Positions 16,532-26,813 of a stretch of DNA of 64,000 nucleotides are shown in pieces; the stretch's first letter is position 1, and the number at the start of each line of letters is the position of its first letter. The notes under the pieces are model-generated. The model searched no databases and was not told where the DNA came from. It worked only from the letters and a program-made list of their open reading frames with translations. A program made the translations under genes and the position numbers. Source of the stretch: Gordonia oryzae (GTDB lineage: Bacteria; Actinomycetota; Actinomycetes; Mycobacteriales; Mycobacteriaceae); contig NZ_RKMH01000006.1 of assembly GCF_003797185.1 (NCBI RefSeq), forward strand, positions 62,001 through 126,000, in the 5' to 3' direction.

Positions 16532-18607
16532 TCACACGTCCTCGGAGACCAGCCCGCGCCGTCGCATCAACGGCCCGATGTCGGGCTGGTGTCCGATCAA
16601 CAGCACATGTGGCGAGAGCGGTTCGACGCTGTTACCGCGCGACAGCGTCGAGGCGGCGAAGCGAGCACCGTTCTCCCGGCGCAAACCACCCTTGGCAAGG
16701 AACCATTGTTCGGTCTCGGCGTCGAGTACCTCCGACCAGATGTAGGAGTAGTAGCCGGCCGAATAGCCGCCGCCGAAGATGTGGTTGAAGTAGGCGCTGC
16801 GATAGCGCGGTGGGATCAGGTCGGTCCCGAGTCCGGCCGCACGCAGGGCGTCGCTCTCGAATGCCTCGACGTCGTCGACCGCCTCGGCGTCGGCGACCGA
16901 CAGTCGGTGCCAGGCCAGGTCCAGTGCCGATGCGGCGAGATACTCGACGGTGCCGTGGGCGGTGTCGGCACCGGCGTTGGCCCGTGCGGCGTCGGCGAGT
17001 TCGGCGGGGATCGGCTCCCCCGTCTCATGATGGCGCGCATAGTTGGCGAGCACATCGGGGTGCAACGCCCACATCTCGTTGACCTGCGAGGGGAATTCGA
17101 CGAAGTCCCGCGGCACCGACGTCCCCGACTGCGACGGATACTCGACGGCCGAGAGCAGGCCGTGTAATGCGTGACCGAATTCGTGGAACAGCGTGGTCAA
17201 TTGATCGATGCTCAGCAGAGCTGGTTGTCCCGCATCGGGTTTGGGGATGTTCAACACGTTGACGATGACGGGTTGGCTAGCCAGCCTTGAAGACTGATCG
17301 ACGATGTTGTTCATCCACGCCCCGCCCCGCTTGGACGGCCGCGCGAAATAGTCACCCAGGAACAGACCGATGCTGTCACCGGACTCGTCGAAGACCTCCC
17401 AGATGCGCACATCGGGGTGGTAGGCGCGCAGATCCGGGCGCTCGGTGAAGCTCAATCCGTAGAGAACTCCCGCCGCGTAGAACACGCCGCGCGTGATCAC
17501 GGTGTCGAGTTCGCAGTAGTCGGCGAATGCGTCGAGATCCACCTCGGAATGTGAATGACGTTGCCGCGCAAGCCAATAGGTCAAGTCGGCGGCACCGATC
17601 CGGACGTCCGGGTCAATGCCGCGCGCGAACTCGGTCAGCGCGGCGATCTCCCGCCCTCCCGCGGCGCTCGCCGAGCCGATCAACTCGGTCAGCAACTGCT
17701 CCACGGCCGTCGCGTCGGGCGCGGTCTGCTCGGCGATCACATAGTCGGCGTGATCGCGATAGCCGAGCAGTTGGGCGCGCCGGGCCCGCAGCACGACGAT
17801 CTCGCGCAGCAACTCCCGCGTGTCGAACTCGTTGCCGCGCGCGCATCGGGAGATCGAGGCGTCGAAGATCCGTTGCCGGGTCCGCGGGTCGGACAGTTCG
17901 GTCAGCACGGACTGACTCGTCGGCAGTTCCAGGCTGATCAGGTAGCCGGACTCGTGACCGGCCTCGGCGGCGGCGCGGCGCGCCGAGGCGATCTGGCCGG
18001 CGCCAAGCCCGTCGAGCCGGGAGACGTCGTCGACGAACACCGCCGAGGCATTGGTGTCGTCGAGGATCTTCTGCGAAAAGGTGGTCGTCAGATACGCCAG
18101 GCGCGAGGATATCTCACGCATCTGGGTCTGCCCGGACGCATCGAGACCCGCACCCGCGCGCACGGCGTCGCGGTAACTCTTGTGAAGGAGACGGCGTTGC
18201 GGCTCGGTCATCGCGACCTGATCGGCGCGGCCGTATACATCCGAGATCCGGGCGAACAGCGCCGGGTTCATCGCGATGGCGTTCGCGTGATCGGTCAGCC
18301 GCGTGGACAGCTCTTGGGAGATCTCGTTGCGCCGCGGGTTGGTGTCGGCGCCGACGAGGTTGAAGAACACCCCAGCGGCGCGAGCCAGATCGCGGCCCGA
18401 CAGTTCGAGAGCCTCCACCGTGTTGGCGAAGGTCGGCGGTTGCGGGTTGTCGGCGATCGCGGCGATCTCATCGAGGTGGGTGCCCATGGCCTCGGTGAAC
18501 GCCGGCAGGAAATCCTCGTCGGAGATCGACGCGAAGTCCGGCAGTCCGTGCGGCAAATCACTGTGTGCGAGAACGGGATTAATACTCGGTCCGTCGGCGG
18601 TCATCAT
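16532..18607 (-). CDS. M3 family zinc metallopeptidase (Dcp-like)
   Basis: 691-residue cytoplasmic oligopeptidase of the thimet/Dcp family. The zinc-binding HEFGHALHG is at 475-483, with the third ligand Glu expected about 25 residues later in [18 protein letters not shown]. The C-terminal [20 protein letters not shown] is the family substrate-binding segment with conserved Tyr residues. Length agrees with E. coli Dcp (about 680). The ATG at 18607 overlaps the lepA stop as ATGA, so it is co-translated with lepA. Likely role is clearing short peptides; whether it is a dipeptidyl carboxypeptidase or an oligopeptidase A is not decided. Confidence 0.9.
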   Translation of the reverse strand: MMTADGPSINPVLAHSDLPHGLPDFASISDEDFLPAFTEAMGTHLDEIAAIADNPQPPTFANTVEALELSGRDLARAAGVFFNLVGADTNPRRNEISQELSTRLTDHANAIAMNPALFARISDVYGRADQVAMTEPQRRLLHKSYRDAVRAGAGLDASGQTQMREISSRLAYLTTTFSQKILDDTNASAVFVDDVSRLDGLGAGQIASARRAAAEAGHESGYLISLELPTSQSVLTELSDPRTRQRIFDASISRCARGNEFDTRELLREIVVLRARRAQLLGYRDHADYVIAEQTAPDATAVEQLLTELIGSASAAGGREIAALTEFARGIDPDVRIGAADLTYWLARQRHSHSEVDLDAFADYCELDTVITRGVFYAAGVLYGLSFTERPDLRAYHPDVRIWEVFDESGDSIGLFLGDYFARPSKRGGAWMNNIVDQSSRLASQPVIVNVLNIPKPDAGQPALLSIDQLTTLFHEFGHALHGLLSAVEYPSQSGTSVPRDFVEFPSQVNEMWALHPDVLANYARHHETGEPIPAELADAARANAGADTAHGTVEYLAASALDLAWHRLSVADAEAVDDVEAFESDALRAAGLGTDLIPPRYRSAYFNHIFGGGYSAGYYSYIWSEVLDAETEQWFLAKGGLRRENGARFAASTLSRGNSVEPLSPHVLLIGHQPDIGPLMRRRGLVSEDV

Positions 18608-20487
18608 TTCGCCTTCGGCTTGTCGCCCTGGGAATCGGTGGACAGTGCCGCCACGAAGGCCTCCTGCGGCACATCCACCCGCCCGATGGTCTTCATGCGC
18701 TTCTTGCCCTCCTTCTGCTTCTCGAGCAGTTTGCGTTTACGGCTGATGTCGCCGCCGTAGCATTTGGCCAGCACGTCCTTGCGGATCGCTCGAATATTCT
18801 CGCGCGCAATGATCTTCGATCCGATGGCGGCCTGGATCGGCACCTCGTACTGCTGGCGCGGGATGAGCTCCTTGAGCTTGATCGCCATCTTGTTGCCGTA
18901 GGTGTAGGCGGCATCGCGGTGCACGATCGCGCTGAAGGCGTCGACCGCCTCGCCCTGCAACAAGATGTCCACCTTGACCAGATCGGCCTCCTGCTCACCG
19001 GCCTCCTCGTAGTCGAGACTCGCGTATCCGCGGGTCCGGGATTTCAGCGAATCGAAGAAGTCGAAGATGATCTCGGCCATCGGCATGGTGTAGCGCATCT
19101 CCACCCGGGTCTCCGAGAGGTAGTCCATGCCGCCGAGTTCGCCGCGCCGCGACTGGCACAGTTCCATGATCGCGCCGATGAACTCGCTCGGCGCGATGAT
19201 CGTGGTCTTGACGATCGGCTCGAAGATGTTGCGTGCCTTGCCTTCCGGCCAGTCCGACGGGTTGGTCACAATGTGCTCTGCACCGTCTTCCATCACCACC
19301 CGGTAGACCACGTTGGGTGCCGTCGAGATCAGGTCGAGGTCGAATTCACGCTCGAGGCGCTCACGGGTGATCTCCATGTGCAGCAGGCCGAGGAACCCGC
19401 AGCGGAACCCGAAACCGAGGGCTACCGAGGTCTCCGGGTCATAGGTGAGCGCAGCGTCGTTGAGTTGCAGTTTGTCCAGCGCATCGCGCAGCACCGGGTA
19501 GTCGGATCCGTCCACCGGATACAGGCCGGAGTAGACCATCGGTCGGGGCTCGCGATATCCGGTGAGTGGCTCTTCGGCACCGTGCCGAGCCGTGGTCACG
19601 GTGTCACCGACCTTGGACTGCCGCACATCTTTCACACCGGTGATCAGATAGCCGACCTCGCCGACGCCGAGTCCCTTGGACGGCTTGGGTTCTGGGGAAA
19701 CGATGCCGACCTCGAGCAGTTCGTGAGTGGCGCCGGTGGACATCATCGCTATCTTCTCGCGCGGCACGATCGCGCCGTCGACCACACGCACGTAGGTGAC
19801 GACGCCCCGATAGGTGTCGTAGACGGAGTCGAAGATCATCGCGCGCGCCGGTGCGTCCGGATCGCCCTGCGGCGCCGGGACCTGACGGATCACCTCGTCG
19901 AGCAGCGCGGGCACACCCGCGCCGGTCTTACCCGAGACCCGCAGGACCTCGTCGGCCTCGCACCCGATGATGTGGGCGATCTCGGCGGCGTAGCGATCGG
20001 GATCGGCCGCGGGCAGGTCGATCTTGTTGAGCACCGGGATGATGGTCAGGTCGTTGTCCATCGCGAGGTAGAGATTGGCCAACGTCTGCGCCTCGATACC
20101 CTGCGCGGCGTCGACCAACAGCACGGCACCCTCGCAGGCCTCGAGCGCGCGCGACACCTCATAGGTGAAGTCGACATGACCGGGGGTGTCGATGAGGTGC
20201 AGCACGTACTTCTCGTCGGTGCCGTCGGCTCCGGTCACCGTCCACGGCAGCCGGACGTTCTGTGCCTTGATGGTGATGCCGCGTTCGCGTTCGATGTCCA
20301 TCCGGTCGAGGTACTGCGCCCGCATGTCCCGATCCGAGACCACACCAGTGAGCTGCAACATCCGATCGGCGAGGGTGGACTTCCCGTGGTCGATGTGCGC
20401 GATGATACAGAAGTTCCTGATCTGCGCGGGATCGGTGAACGTGGTGTCGGCGAAGGTGGGAATCGGACTACTCCTCGGTGGTAACAC
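18604..20487 (-). CDS. lepA: Elongation factor 4
   Basis: 627-residue ribosomal back-translocating GTPase. G1 HIDHGKST (31-38), the DTPGH and NKIDLP motifs, and the LepA-specific C-terminal domain ending [16 protein letters not shown] are all present. The start is unsure: the first conserved block ([20 protein letters not shown]) begins 10-12 residues after the GTG at 20487; a further GTG at 20529 is in frame, and neither has a good ribosome-binding site. Divergent from the hydrolase gene with a 140-bp gap. Confidence 0.93.
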   Translation of the reverse strand: MLPPRSSPIPTFADTTFTDPAQIRNFCIIAHIDHGKSTLADRMLQLTGVVSDRDMRAQYLDRMDIERERGITIKAQNVRLPWTVTGADGTDEKYVLHLIDTPGHVDFTYEVSRALEACEGAVLLVDAAQGIEAQTLANLYLAMDNDLTIIPVLNKIDLPAADPDRYAAEIAHIIGCEADEVLRVSGKTGAGVPALLDEVIRQVPAPQGDPDAPARAMIFDSVYDTYRGVVTYVRVVDGAIVPREKIAMMSTGATHELLEVGIVSPEPKPSKGLGVGEVGYLITGVKDVRQSKVGDTVTTARHGAEEPLTGYREPRPMVYSGLYPVDGSDYPVLRDALDKLQLNDAALTYDPETSVALGFGFRCGFLGLLHMEITRERLEREFDLDLISTAPNVVYRVVMEDGAEHIVTNPSDWPEGKARNIFEPIVKTTIIAPSEFIGAIMELCQSRRGELGGMDYLSETRVEMRYTMPMAEIIFDFFDSLKSRTRGYASLDYEEAGEQEADLVKVDILLQGEAVDAFSAIVHRDAAYTYGNKMAIKLKELIPRQQYEVPIQAAIGSKIIARENIRAIRKDVLAKCYGGDISRKRKLLEKQKEGKKRMKTIGRVDVPQEAFVAALSTDSQGDKPKAK

Positions 20488-20616
20488 GGTGTTGCGTCGT
20501 ACCAGTTTCTCATGACCTCGGTTCCACACGACCTCGGTGCGGACCCGACCCGATCACCCCGGAACCCCCGAGGGCGCTCCTCTGACCGCCGACAGCGCCC
20601 AGCGCATGCCGCGCGA

Positions 20617-20622
20617 TACCGT
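20617..20622 (+). promoter_or_regulatory. -10 element of a leaderless hydrolase transcript
   Basis: TACCGT matches the mycobacterial TANNNT -10 consensus and is followed by exactly 6 nt and then the GTG at 20629. Transcription would begin at or next to the start codon, which would explain the missing ribosome-binding site. Confidence 0.5.
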
Positions 20623-20628
20623 GTCGCT

Positions 20629-21312
20629 GTGGCGGCGAACAGCGGAATCGAACCCTACGACGAGGGCTCGGTCGTGGCGACCATCCATCATCCCGAGCAG
20701 ACGCCGCGGGCGAGCGTCGTCCTGGCACACGGCGCCGGGGGCAACCGGGATACCGCGATACTGCCGGCCTACGCGAGTGAACTCGCCGGCCGCGGATTCG
20801 CGGTGGCCCGGATCGACCTGCCCTACCGCCAGCGCCGCCCCAAGGGACCGCCGAGTCCCTCGACCGCGCCCGCCGACCGCGACGGTATCCGTGCCGCCTG
20901 CGCGGCCTTTCGGTCGTTGTCGGCGGGCCCGCTGATCGTCGGCGGCCATTCCTACGGCGGTCGGCAGGCCTCGATGGTGCTCGCCGAAGACGGCGCTGAG
21001 GTGGCCGACGGCCTGTTGTTGAGCTCCTACCCGTTGCATCCACCAGGCAAACCCGAGAAGGCCCGCACCGAGCATCTGCCGTCGATCACCGTCCCGACGC
21101 TCGTCGTGCACGGCAGCACCGATCCGTTCGCCACGACCGACGAGATCGGCGCGGCGATCGACCTGATCCCCGCCCCGACCCGGCTGGTGGAGATCGCCAA
21201 GGCGGGCCACAGCCTCGATCCGACGAAGAAACCCACAGCGCCCCTCGCCGCCGACGCGGTCGAGCACTTCCTGCTCCGGGAGATCGGCGCAGGATGGCAG
21301 ATCGACGCATGA
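20629..21312 (+). CDS. Alpha/beta hydrolase of the KANL3/Tex30 type
   Basis: 227-residue alpha/beta-hydrolase. The oxyanion region LAHGAGGNRD is near residue 27, the nucleophile elbow GGHSYGGRQ near 105 (Ser as nucleophile), an acid in VHGSTDPFAT near 165 and the catalytic His in KAGHSL near 190. The HGAGG and GRQAS features match the KANL3/Tex30-like group annotated as predicted hydrolases. Substrate unknown. Start GTG at 20629 is chosen on the -10 element just before it; upstream codons are poor. The stop overlaps the MazF-like gene (ATGA). Confidence 0.75.
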   Translation: MAANSGIEPYDEGSVVATIHHPEQTPRASVVLAHGAGGNRDTAILPAYASELAGRGFAVARIDLPYRQRRPKGPPSPSTAPADRDGIRAACAAFRSLSAGPLIVGGHSYGGRQASMVLAEDGAEVADGLLLSSYPLHPPGKPEKARTEHLPSITVPTLVVHGSTDPFATTDEIGAAIDLIPAPTRLVEIAKAGHSLDPTKKPTAPLAADAVEHFLLREIGAGWQIDA

Positions 21313-21749
21313 GCCGCCGCACGATGCGCCCCACCGCGGAGGTGGCCCGATCCATCAGCTACTCCCCCGACCTCGATGGGGATGCCGATCCCGGTGAAAT
21401 CGTCTGGACCTGGGTCGAATTCGAGGAAGATCCATCACAGGGCAAGGATCGGCCGGTACTCGTCGTCGGCCGCGATCCGGCCGAGAACCCCGCAGCCGAT
21501 GACGGCAGCGGCACGTCAGAGCACGTCCTCGCACTCATGCTGTCCAGCAAGGATCATCACCGCGACGACGACGCCTGGCTCTCGATCGGCGCAGGTGGCT
21601 GGGACGCCGATCATCGCGAGAGCTTTATCCGCCTCGACCGCGTGCTCGTCATCGACGCCGACGGCATTCGGCGCGAGGGCGCGATCCTCGACCCAGCCCG
21701 ATTCGACAGGGTCGCAACGCAACTGCGCGATCGGTTTGGCTGGCGGTGA
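21309..21749 (+). CDS. PemK/MazF-like family protein
   Basis: 146-residue protein whose middle reads PGEIVWTWVEFEEDPSQGKDRPVLVVGR, the N-terminal strand-loop signature of the CcdB/MazF fold (a GDIVW...KxRPVLV pattern). MazF toxins cut mRNA, but they are usually about 110 residues and lie beside an antitoxin. Here the neighbour is a hydrolase (overlap ATGA) and no small antitoxin ORF is visible on either side. An acidic insert around residues 60-75 separates the fold strands. It is probably a chromosomal MazF-like protein of unknown role rather than a classic toxin. It ends exactly where the convergent transglutaminase gene ends. Confidence 0.6.
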   Translation: MSRRTMRPTAEVARSISYSPDLDGDADPGEIVWTWVEFEEDPSQGKDRPVLVVGRDPAENPAADDGSGTSEHVLALMLSSKDHHRDDDAWLSIGAGGWDADHRESFIRLDRVLVIDADGIRREGAILDPARFDRVATQLRDRFGWR

Positions 21750-22598
21750 TCACGCCAGCCGCGTGATCTCGACGACGACGTCGAGATCTGTGGCCTGACC
21801 ACCGGTGTAGATGCCCTTGAGTGGCGAGACGTCGGAGTAGTCGCGCCCCACGCCCACCGACACGTGCTGCTCGGTGATCTCAGTGAAGTTGGTCGGGTCG
21901 AATCCCCACCACCCACCGGTCCATGCCTCGATCCACGCGTGGCTCTGACCTTCGACAATCTTGTCTACGGCCGCATCGGGTTTCGGATGCAGATATCCCG
22001 AGACGTAGCGGGACGGAATACCCAGCCCACGCAACATCAGCAAGGTCAGGTGCGCGTAGTCCTGGCACACACCCTTGCGCTCGTTCCACGCGTCGACCGC
22101 GGTGGTGTGCACACCGGTGGTACCCGGGACGTATTGCATCTCGTCGTAGACGTAGCGGCACACCGCCTCGACGGCCTCTTCGGGATCGAGCCCCCTGGTC
22201 AGCCGCTTGGCGGTTGCCACCAGACTGCGGTTGCGGGGCACATACGGCGTGTTCGACAGCGCCTCGTCGTAGCGGTCCTCGACCTCCTCGTTACGGATGC
22301 CGTCCCAATCGCGTTTGCGGTCGTCCTCCGGTCGTTCACCGGGTTCGGTCTCCACCACCGACATGCCCGAGACCTCGAGTTCCTCATGGGGCGCATGGAG
22401 ATCGAAGGCGGTGACCGCGGTCCCCCAGTAGTCGGTGTAGCGGTACGAGCGAGTCGCCGGAACGGTCTCCACACGATTGACGATGACGTTCTGCCTGCTG
22501 TCGCTGCGCGGTGTCAGCCGGGCCTCGTTGTAGGACGAGGTGACCGGGCTCTGGTAGGCGAAGCCCGTCGAATGCACGACCCTCAGTCGCCAGCTCAC
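21750..22598 (-). CDS. Transglutaminase-like cysteine peptidase/ligase
   Basis: 282-residue protein with an N-terminal beta-domain and a transglutaminase core. The catalytic triad is visible as KGVCQDYAH (Cys178), GQSHAWIEAW (His220) and FDPTN (Asp234). Such proteins (Rv2409c in M. tuberculosis) are always found with an alpha-E protein and a permuted ATP-grasp enzyme, and are thought to make or break amide bonds in an uncharacterised peptide or protein modification. Start is ATG 22598, overlapping the alpha-E stop as ATGA. Last gene of its operon. Confidence 0.88.
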   Translation of the reverse strand: MSWRLRVVHSTGFAYQSPVTSSYNEARLTPRSDSRQNVIVNRVETVPATRSYRYTDYWGTAVTAFDLHAPHEELEVSGMSVVETEPGERPEDDRKRDWDGIRNEEVEDRYDEALSNTPYVPRNRSLVATAKRLTRGLDPEEAVEAVCRYVYDEMQYVPGTTGVHTTAVDAWNERKGVCQDYAHLTLLMLRGLGIPSRYVSGYLHPKPDAAVDKIVEGQSHAWIEAWTGGWWGFDPTNFTEITEQHVSVGVGRDYSDVSPLKGIYTGGQATDLDVVVEITRLA

Positions 22599-23578
22599 AG
22601 TTCACTCTCCTCGATGACATGTTCCTCACCGTCGCTGACGCGGGCATCGGCCCACGACACGTACGGCGACACATGGAAGTACTGGGCGGTGACCGCCTCG
22701 TTGACCGCACGGCAGGTGTCCTGCAGATCGAGCAGCCGCTCCTGCAATCCGTCGAGCAGATCGCCGGGCTCCAGGAACTCCAGCGAGCTGCGCGCCCGCC
22801 CGAGCAGGAGCAGCGCCTCGGCCTGGGCACCGGTACGGCTCGGGCCTTTCTCCAGATCGGCCAGATTGTGTTCGGCGACGCTGAGTGCATGGAACACCGA
22901 CCGCGGGAAAAGTCGGTCCAGCAACATGAATTCGACGATGTTCTCTGCGTTGATGACGCCGCGGTACGTCCGCAGGAACGTGTCGTGCGCACCAGCGGAC
23001 ACCAGCACGTTGACCCACGCGGGCGAACCAGCGCGATCTCCGGCACGCGCGAGAAGCATGCGGATGGTCATGTCGACCCGCTCCACCGAACGACCCAACA
23101 GCAGGTAGCGGTAACCGTCGTCGTGGCTGAGCGTGGCGTCGGCGAGTCCGGCGAACATCGCGGCGCGATTCTTCACATACGACAAGAACTCGTGAGGGCC
23201 CAGGCGGCGTGATCGACGCTCGGCTTCGGCCAGACCGTTGTAGGTGGTGTTGAGGCACTCCCACATCTCACTGGAGGTGACTTCACGTGCGCCCCTCGCA
23301 TTCTCGCGGGCCGAACGGATGAGGTCGACGATCGATCCGGTCGATTCCTTGGCGTAGGCGACGCGTTCGGTCAGCGACCAGACATCGAGTTCGGTTCCAC
23401 CCGGGGGTGCGTCGAGTCCCAGGACCTGGATAACCAGCCGCACCGACGAGTCGACGTCGGCGGTGGCATCCTCGAGCAACTGGTGGATCGCGACATCGAG
23501 CAGGCGTGCCATGTCGTCGGCTCGCTCGACGTAGCGACCGATCCAGTAGAGCGATTCGGCGTTGCGGGCCAACATCAT
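22595..23578 (-). CDS. Alpha-E domain protein
   Basis: 327-residue all-helical protein beginning with MLARNAESLYWIGRYVERADD, the hallmark N-terminus of the alpha-E family (Rv2410c type). Conserved charged pairs such as RSVERVDMTIRM and EHNLADLEKGPSRT recur along it. No enzymatic motif is known; in its constant partnership with an ATP-grasp ligase and a transglutaminase it may act as substrate carrier or scaffold. It overlaps both neighbours by 4 nt, so all three are made together. Confidence 0.88.
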   Translation of the reverse strand: MMLARNAESLYWIGRYVERADDMARLLDVAIHQLLEDATADVDSSVRLVIQVLGLDAPPGGTELDVWSLTERVAYAKESTGSIVDLIRSARENARGAREVTSSEMWECLNTTYNGLAEAERRSRRLGPHEFLSYVKNRAAMFAGLADATLSHDDGYRYLLLGRSVERVDMTIRMLLARAGDRAGSPAWVNVLVSAGAHDTFLRTYRGVINAENIVEFMLLDRLFPRSVFHALSVAEHNLADLEKGPSRTGAQAEALLLLGRARSSLEFLEPGDLLDGLQERLLDLQDTCRAVNEAVTAQYFHVSPYVSWADARVSDGEEHVIEESEL

Positions 23579-25422
23579 CGGACATCACCGTCCTGGTTCG
23601 GCACCGATCGTGACGACTGCTTCTGGATCATCTGCGTCTGGGTCATCGAACCCAGTGTGTGCGTCTGCGCCGAGTGCGTGCCGACACTCTGCTGCTGCTG
23701 TTGCTGTTGGGTCTGCGCCACCAACGGATCCGGCGCACTCTCGGCGGGTCGAGCCGCGGCGACACCACTCTTGGTAACGACCTTGGCGCCGGCGAGCTCC
23801 CGCTCACCCTCGGAGCTGCGGGTGGCGAGCACCCAGGTGTCCTTCGATCCGCCGCCCTGGCTGGAGTTGACCACCAGGGACCCCTCCGGCAACGCCACCC
23901 GGGTCAGCCCGCCGGGCAACACCCACACCGATTCGCCGTCGTTGACCGCGAACGGGCGCAGGTCGACGTGACGCGGGCTGAGGTTGTCGCCGGCCTTGGT
24001 CGGCACGGTCGACAACTGCACCACCGGCTGCGCGATCCATCCGCGCGGATCGTTGCGCACCTTACGGGCCAAGGTGTCGAGTTCGGCCCGGGTCGCGTCG
24101 GGACCGAAAACGATTCCGTAACCACCCGATCCCTCAACGGGTTTCACCACCAGCTCGTCGATGCGATCAAGGACCTCCTCGCATTCCTCGGGAAGCCAGC
24201 ACCGCAACGTGTCGACATTGGCGATGATCGGCTTCTCGCCAAGGTAGTAGTCGATGATCTCTGGCACGTAGGTGTAGATCAACTTGTCGTCACCGACGCC
24301 GTTACCCACCGCCGACGAGATCACCACGTTACCCGCACGTGCCGCGTTGAGCAGGCCGGCGACGCCGAGCATCGAATCCGGCCGGAACTGCATCGGATCG
24401 AGGAAGTCGTCGTCGATGCGCCGATAGATGACGTCGACGCGCTGCTCGCCCTCGGTGGTGCGCATGTAGACGACGTTGTCACGGCAGAATAGATCACGGC
24501 CCTCGACGAGTTCGACGCCCATGAGCCGCGCGAGCAGCGAGTGCTCGAAGTACGCGGAGTTGGCCACGCCCGGGGTGAGCACCACGATGTTCGGGTCGGC
24601 CTCGTTGAAGGCCGCCGAGGCCCGTAACGCCCGCAGCAGATGGCTCGGATAGTCGGCGACCGCACGGACCTTGTGCGAGGAGAACAGGTCCGGGAACACC
24701 CGGGCCATGGTGCGCCGGTTCTCCATCACATAGGACACACCCGACGGTGAGCGGAGATTGTCCTCAAGCACCCGGAAATCGCCGTTGGCGTCACGGATCA
24801 GGTCGATTCCCGCGACGTGGATTCGGACTCCGTTGGGCGGCCGGATGTTTGCGGCCTGCCGATGGAAGTGCTCGCAGGAATGCACCAACCGTTTGGGCAG
24901 AACCCCGTCGCGCAGGATCTCCTGCTCGCCGTAGACGTCGTCGAGAAACAACTCGAGCGCCTGCACACGCTGGGTGATACCGGCCTCGAGTTTGGACCAC
25001 TCCGATGCCGAAATCACCCGCGGCACAACGTCCAACGGGAAGGGCCGTTCCTTGCCCGAGAGGGAGAAGGTGATGCCCTGGTCGATGAAGGCGCGACCGA
25101 GCGCGTCGATACGGCCCTCGATGTCGGCGCGCTCGGATTCGGCCATGACCTTGAAGATCCCCCGGTAGGCCGACCGGACCTCACCCTGGTGATCGAACAT
25201 CTCGTCGTAGGCCACACCGAAGGACTTCGCCGCCTCGTAATCCGCGAAAATCCCTGTTTCCGTGGATTTTACGGAGGTGGCGGCGATCTTTGCCCGGCCC
25301 GTCCGCGCATTCGACGCCGGCTTGCCGTCCGGTTTCGAGGACGACGTCCGATTCGCGGTCGTCTTCGCCGAAGAGGTCTTACGCGCCTTCTTCGCGGGCG
25401 TTTCCGTCGGTGCGGGGCTCAT
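23575..25422 (-). CDS. Circularly permuted ATP-grasp ligase
   Basis: 615-residue protein of the circularly permuted ATP-grasp type 2 group (Rv2411c type), predicted to form amide bonds using ATP. Typical blocks are VAGIDLIRDANGDFRVLEDN, VYMRTTEGEQRVDVIYRRIDDDFLDP, VVKPVEGSGGYG and a late HVDLRPFAVNDG. The first 50 residues are a Lys/Ser/Thr-rich basic tail and the last 60 are disordered with a seven-Gln run, both outside the fold and probably recent. It opens the three-gene operon. The physiological product is not known. Confidence 0.88.
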   Translation of the reverse strand: MSPAPTETPAKKARKTSSAKTTANRTSSSKPDGKPASNARTGRAKIAATSVKSTETGIFADYEAAKSFGVAYDEMFDHQGEVRSAYRGIFKVMAESERADIEGRIDALGRAFIDQGITFSLSGKERPFPLDVVPRVISASEWSKLEAGITQRVQALELFLDDVYGEQEILRDGVLPKRLVHSCEHFHRQAANIRPPNGVRIHVAGIDLIRDANGDFRVLEDNLRSPSGVSYVMENRRTMARVFPDLFSSHKVRAVADYPSHLLRALRASAAFNEADPNIVVLTPGVANSAYFEHSLLARLMGVELVEGRDLFCRDNVVYMRTTEGEQRVDVIYRRIDDDFLDPMQFRPDSMLGVAGLLNAARAGNVVISSAVGNGVGDDKLIYTYVPEIIDYYLGEKPIIANVDTLRCWLPEECEEVLDRIDELVVKPVEGSGGYGIVFGPDATRAELDTLARKVRNDPRGWIAQPVVQLSTVPTKAGDNLSPRHVDLRPFAVNDGESVWVLPGGLTRVALPEGSLVVNSSQGGGSKDTWVLATRSSEGERELAGAKVVTKSGVAAARPAESAPDPLVAQTQQQQQQQSVGTHSAQTHTLGSMTQTQMIQKQSSRSVPNQDGDVR

Positions 25423-25515
25423 AACCTGACATGTTGCCTCAGATTCAACGATTCGGCATGGTGGTCCGCGGACCCCGACACCCTCGCCGACCCCAGTAAT
25501 CGGCCGACGCGGAAC

Positions 25516-26661
25516 TCAGCCGCCGATCGAACGCCGTAGGGCCAGGATCCGTCGGCGCGCGCGCCGCACCAGATTCATCGCACGCGTTTGCGCGGCCGGG
25601 CGTGTCACCGGCATCGGCGCCCGGATGATCATCTCGGCCAATGTGTCGAGCGCCACAGTGAGAACCTCCTCGGCCTGCGGTGCCGTCGCTGCGTCGTCGC
25701 GCTCGCGCCGCACCTGCAGGTCGTCGAGCGAACCGACCACGGAGTAGCCCGCGGATCGCAACCCGGTGATCATCTCGGCGGACCGATCCGCAGCCCATGC
25801 CCGCTGTTCGTCTGACAAGCCGGGCGGCACACCGTCGGACCGGCCCGACATGATGTGGGCGACGACCTGCTCCTTGAGGACCCGCTCGTATCGCTGCCAC
25901 TCCACGACGTCGGGCTGCAACCGCGTGTTGAGCAGGCGCAGCATCTCGGTCTGGGCCGCCGACAAAGACGTGTTCAGGTTCGGCACCGGAACGGTCAACG
26001 GAGCCGGGTCGACACCGAGCACCGACAGGAATCGCTCCCACAGACCGTCGCCGTCACCACGGATGCGTGGCACGGTCACCACGTGCACCCGCTCGGCGCC
26101 GACCACCTGCGACCAGCGGGCCAATATCCGCACATGATCCTGGAACTCCCAGAACGGTTCCTCCTCCGGCAGTTCACCGGGGTCCCCGGCCCCGACGTTC
26201 GGTGACTCCGCATATGCCCGCACCGACGTCACAAACTCGTCGAATGAGGCATGCCGCTGGTTCTTGACGTTCTCCTGCCAGACCGAGGGCAACTGACGCG
26301 CCAGATCTCGGACGGTTGCGATGACATGGACCTCATCGGCGAACGACAGATCCGCGACGAGGCGCCGCGCCTGATCGACGGTGGCGGTGGCGAACAGTTC
26401 GTGGGAGACCAACGCAGTCTGGGGCCACGGTCGCATCTGCCCGACCATCGATGCCCAGGTCCGCGCATGGGCCGGATCAACCCAGTCGAGGTAGCGGTCG
26501 GGCTGCAGATGTGCGGCGGCGTGGAAGTGGTCGGTGATCTCGTTGCCTGGGTACAGCAGCCCCGACTCTTGCAGGGCGAGGTCGCGATTGTGCCAGAGCC
26601 GATCCTGTAGGTGCGTGGTCCCGGTCTTGGGTAACCCGATGTGAATGTAGACGACGGACAT
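25516..26661 (-). CDS. Sulfotransferase-like P-loop protein
   Basis: 381-residue protein starting with VYIHIGLPKTGTTHLQ, the 5'-phosphosulfate-binding loop of PAPS-dependent sulfotransferases. A second strand, FADEVHVIATVRDLARQLPSVW, fits the 3'-phosphate-binding R...S region. The C-terminus ends in a run of arginines. Acceptor unknown; actinobacterial relatives act on glycolipids or lipids. The ATG at 26661 is 10 nt after a TATTGT -10 element, giving a nearly leaderless mRNA; the frame is open 39 codons further but without family features. No APS kinase is in the window, so its PAPS must come from elsewhere. Confidence 0.7.
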   Translation of the reverse strand: MSVVYIHIGLPKTGTTHLQDRLWHNRDLALQESGLLYPGNEITDHFHAAAHLQPDRYLDWVDPAHARTWASMVGQMRPWPQTALVSHELFATATVDQARRLVADLSFADEVHVIATVRDLARQLPSVWQENVKNQRHASFDEFVTSVRAYAESPNVGAGDPGELPEEEPFWEFQDHVRILARWSQVVGAERVHVVTVPRIRGDGDGLWERFLSVLGVDPAPLTVPVPNLNTSLSAAQTEMLRLLNTRLQPDVVEWQRYERVLKEQVVAHIMSGRSDGVPPGLSDEQRAWAADRSAEMITGLRSAGYSVVGSLDDLQVRRERDDAATAPQAEEVLTVALDTLAEMIIRAPMPVTRPAAQTRAMNLVRRARRRILALRRSIGG

Positions 26662-26785
26662 GATGGTCGTCACAATAGTGCCCGATATCTCCGATACCAC
26701 TGCAGCGACACTGGGTATCGGCTGCGAGTTCGTCTCGACGGTGAACTGTCCACGAGGCCACGCCAGCCGATCGCCCATCGCGATT

Positions 26786-26813
26786 TTGGGGGCAGGTGTC
26801 CGGCTGGTAAACT
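26786..26813 (+). promoter_or_regulatory. Probable rpsT promoter
   Basis: TTGGGG (26786-26791), 16 nt, then TAAACT (26808-26813) resembles a housekeeping promoter. It lies about 185 nt before rpsT in the 341-bp gap between the divergent sulfotransferase and rpsT genes; the rest of the gap shows no ORF I can support. Confidence 0.45.
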
